This document shows, piece after piece, positions 63,513-64,000 of a DNA stretch of 64,000 bases. Location: the NCBI GenBank assembly GCA_964006375.1, contig OZ023265.1, forward strand, positions 6,985,160-7,049,159. Direction: 5' to 3'. A program made the translations under genes and the position numbers. Each line of letters starts with the position of its first letter. Within the stretch, counting starts at the first letter, position 1. This stretch comes from Tillus elongatus (lineage: Eukaryota > Arthropoda > Insecta > Coleoptera > Cleridae). The notes under the pieces were generated by a model. That model had not been told where the DNA came from. It worked only from the letters and a program-made list of their open reading frames with translations, and made no database searches.

Positions 63513-64000
63513 TATTGGTAAATTACCTACCAAAATTTAGCTTTGTAAGTTAAAAAACAAAAAAGTTATAGGCATTTAAACAAGAATAAATTGGGGTTTT
63601 CCTTAAAACGCCAAAGTCGCGATTTAAAACGTCAAAATTGGCAACATTTAGGCAAAGAACCTGAAACTAATGCGAGCTATGGAAAGAAAATGTCTCAAGA
63701 AGGATGTTTTGCAAAGCCTGAAGTCTTAGCTTCAACCGTCATTGTGCTTCATTTTACTAGGATATTTCCAGAAAATTCATTTCAAATAGACCCTTTTTCC
63801 GATTCTTTGGCACTACACTTAGCTATAGAGTTTATCGTTTAATGGTATATAATTTTTGTCGAATTTTCGTAAAAAATCAATAAAGATCAATATATCTGTT
63901 ATTATATAAGATACAAAAAAATGTATACATTAATTATAGGGTGTCTTGAGCTACATTTTAAAAATATTTCTACAATCACAGGCTAGCTTATAAGTCGTTG

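Overview
The window looks like a piece of an AT-rich insect (or at least arthropod) nuclear genome made almost entirely of transposable-element debris. The evidence is the element mix: non-LTR retrotransposons of RTE, CR1/Jockey-like and RNase H-bearing types, Tc1/mariner transposases, an 8-bp-TSD hAT element, a tRNA-derived SINE, solo-LTR-like sequence, and many copies of one non-autonomous repeat family carrying long (AT)n arrays. I see no intact protein-coding host gene. The only host-gene-like signal is a TATA box, an ATG-free GC-richer stretch and a splice-donor match at 62320-62626. Every transposon reading frame is truncated, frameshifted, stop-containing or interrupted, so nothing here is likely to be autonomous.

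Layout. 1-203 is a fragment of a LINE called LineA here. 650-2691 is a transposase of the type whose N-terminus is the DUF4817 domain, split by an RTE insertion with a 10-bp target duplication. 3577-6115 holds a second LineA copy between two direct repeats. 6186-7600 holds the first AT-bearing repeats. 8110-9920 has two other LINE tails and a SINE. 9988-12253 is the longest LineA copy. 14752-16281 is another, inverted. 16365-19720 is dominated by AT-bearing repeats. 19725-21283 contains two inverted-repeat (foldback) structures. 21284-22240 is GC-rich. 22243-24177 is a mariner-like element with complete ends. 26541-30185 is an RNase H LINE cut by a 2.14-kb unclassified insertion. 30923-37009 is a dense array of AT-bearing repeats including a segmental duplication. 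38502-38722 is a solo LTR. 42992-43837 is an AT-centred palindrome into which a LINE tail has jumped. 46732-47591 is an inverted-repeat cluster. 49266-52383 is a hAT element carrying two LINE fragments. 52857-64000 is again AT-bearing repeats, with a second SINE copy and the possible promoter.

The most interesting system is the AT-bearing repeat family. Copies begin with a hairpin (TTAGTGAATTTTC and its complement), hold a long (AT)n array at a fixed internal position, and end with GAAAATTCACTACC followed by a small stem-loop ACGCA-CTTGC-TGCGT. One copy (about 54613-55997) sits in another repeat whose uninterrupted version at 37577/37578 acts as an empty site. This shows the whole 1.39-kb unit inserting into A/T-rich sequence with little or no target duplication. 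That architecture resembles the DINE-1/HINE class of non-autonomous Helentrons. The assignment is inference, because no Rep/helicase gene is present here.

Names LineA to LineE, modules B to G and H1 to H16 are labels for this window only. Orientation of the AT-bearing repeats is given as hairpin end (5') to stem-loop end (3').
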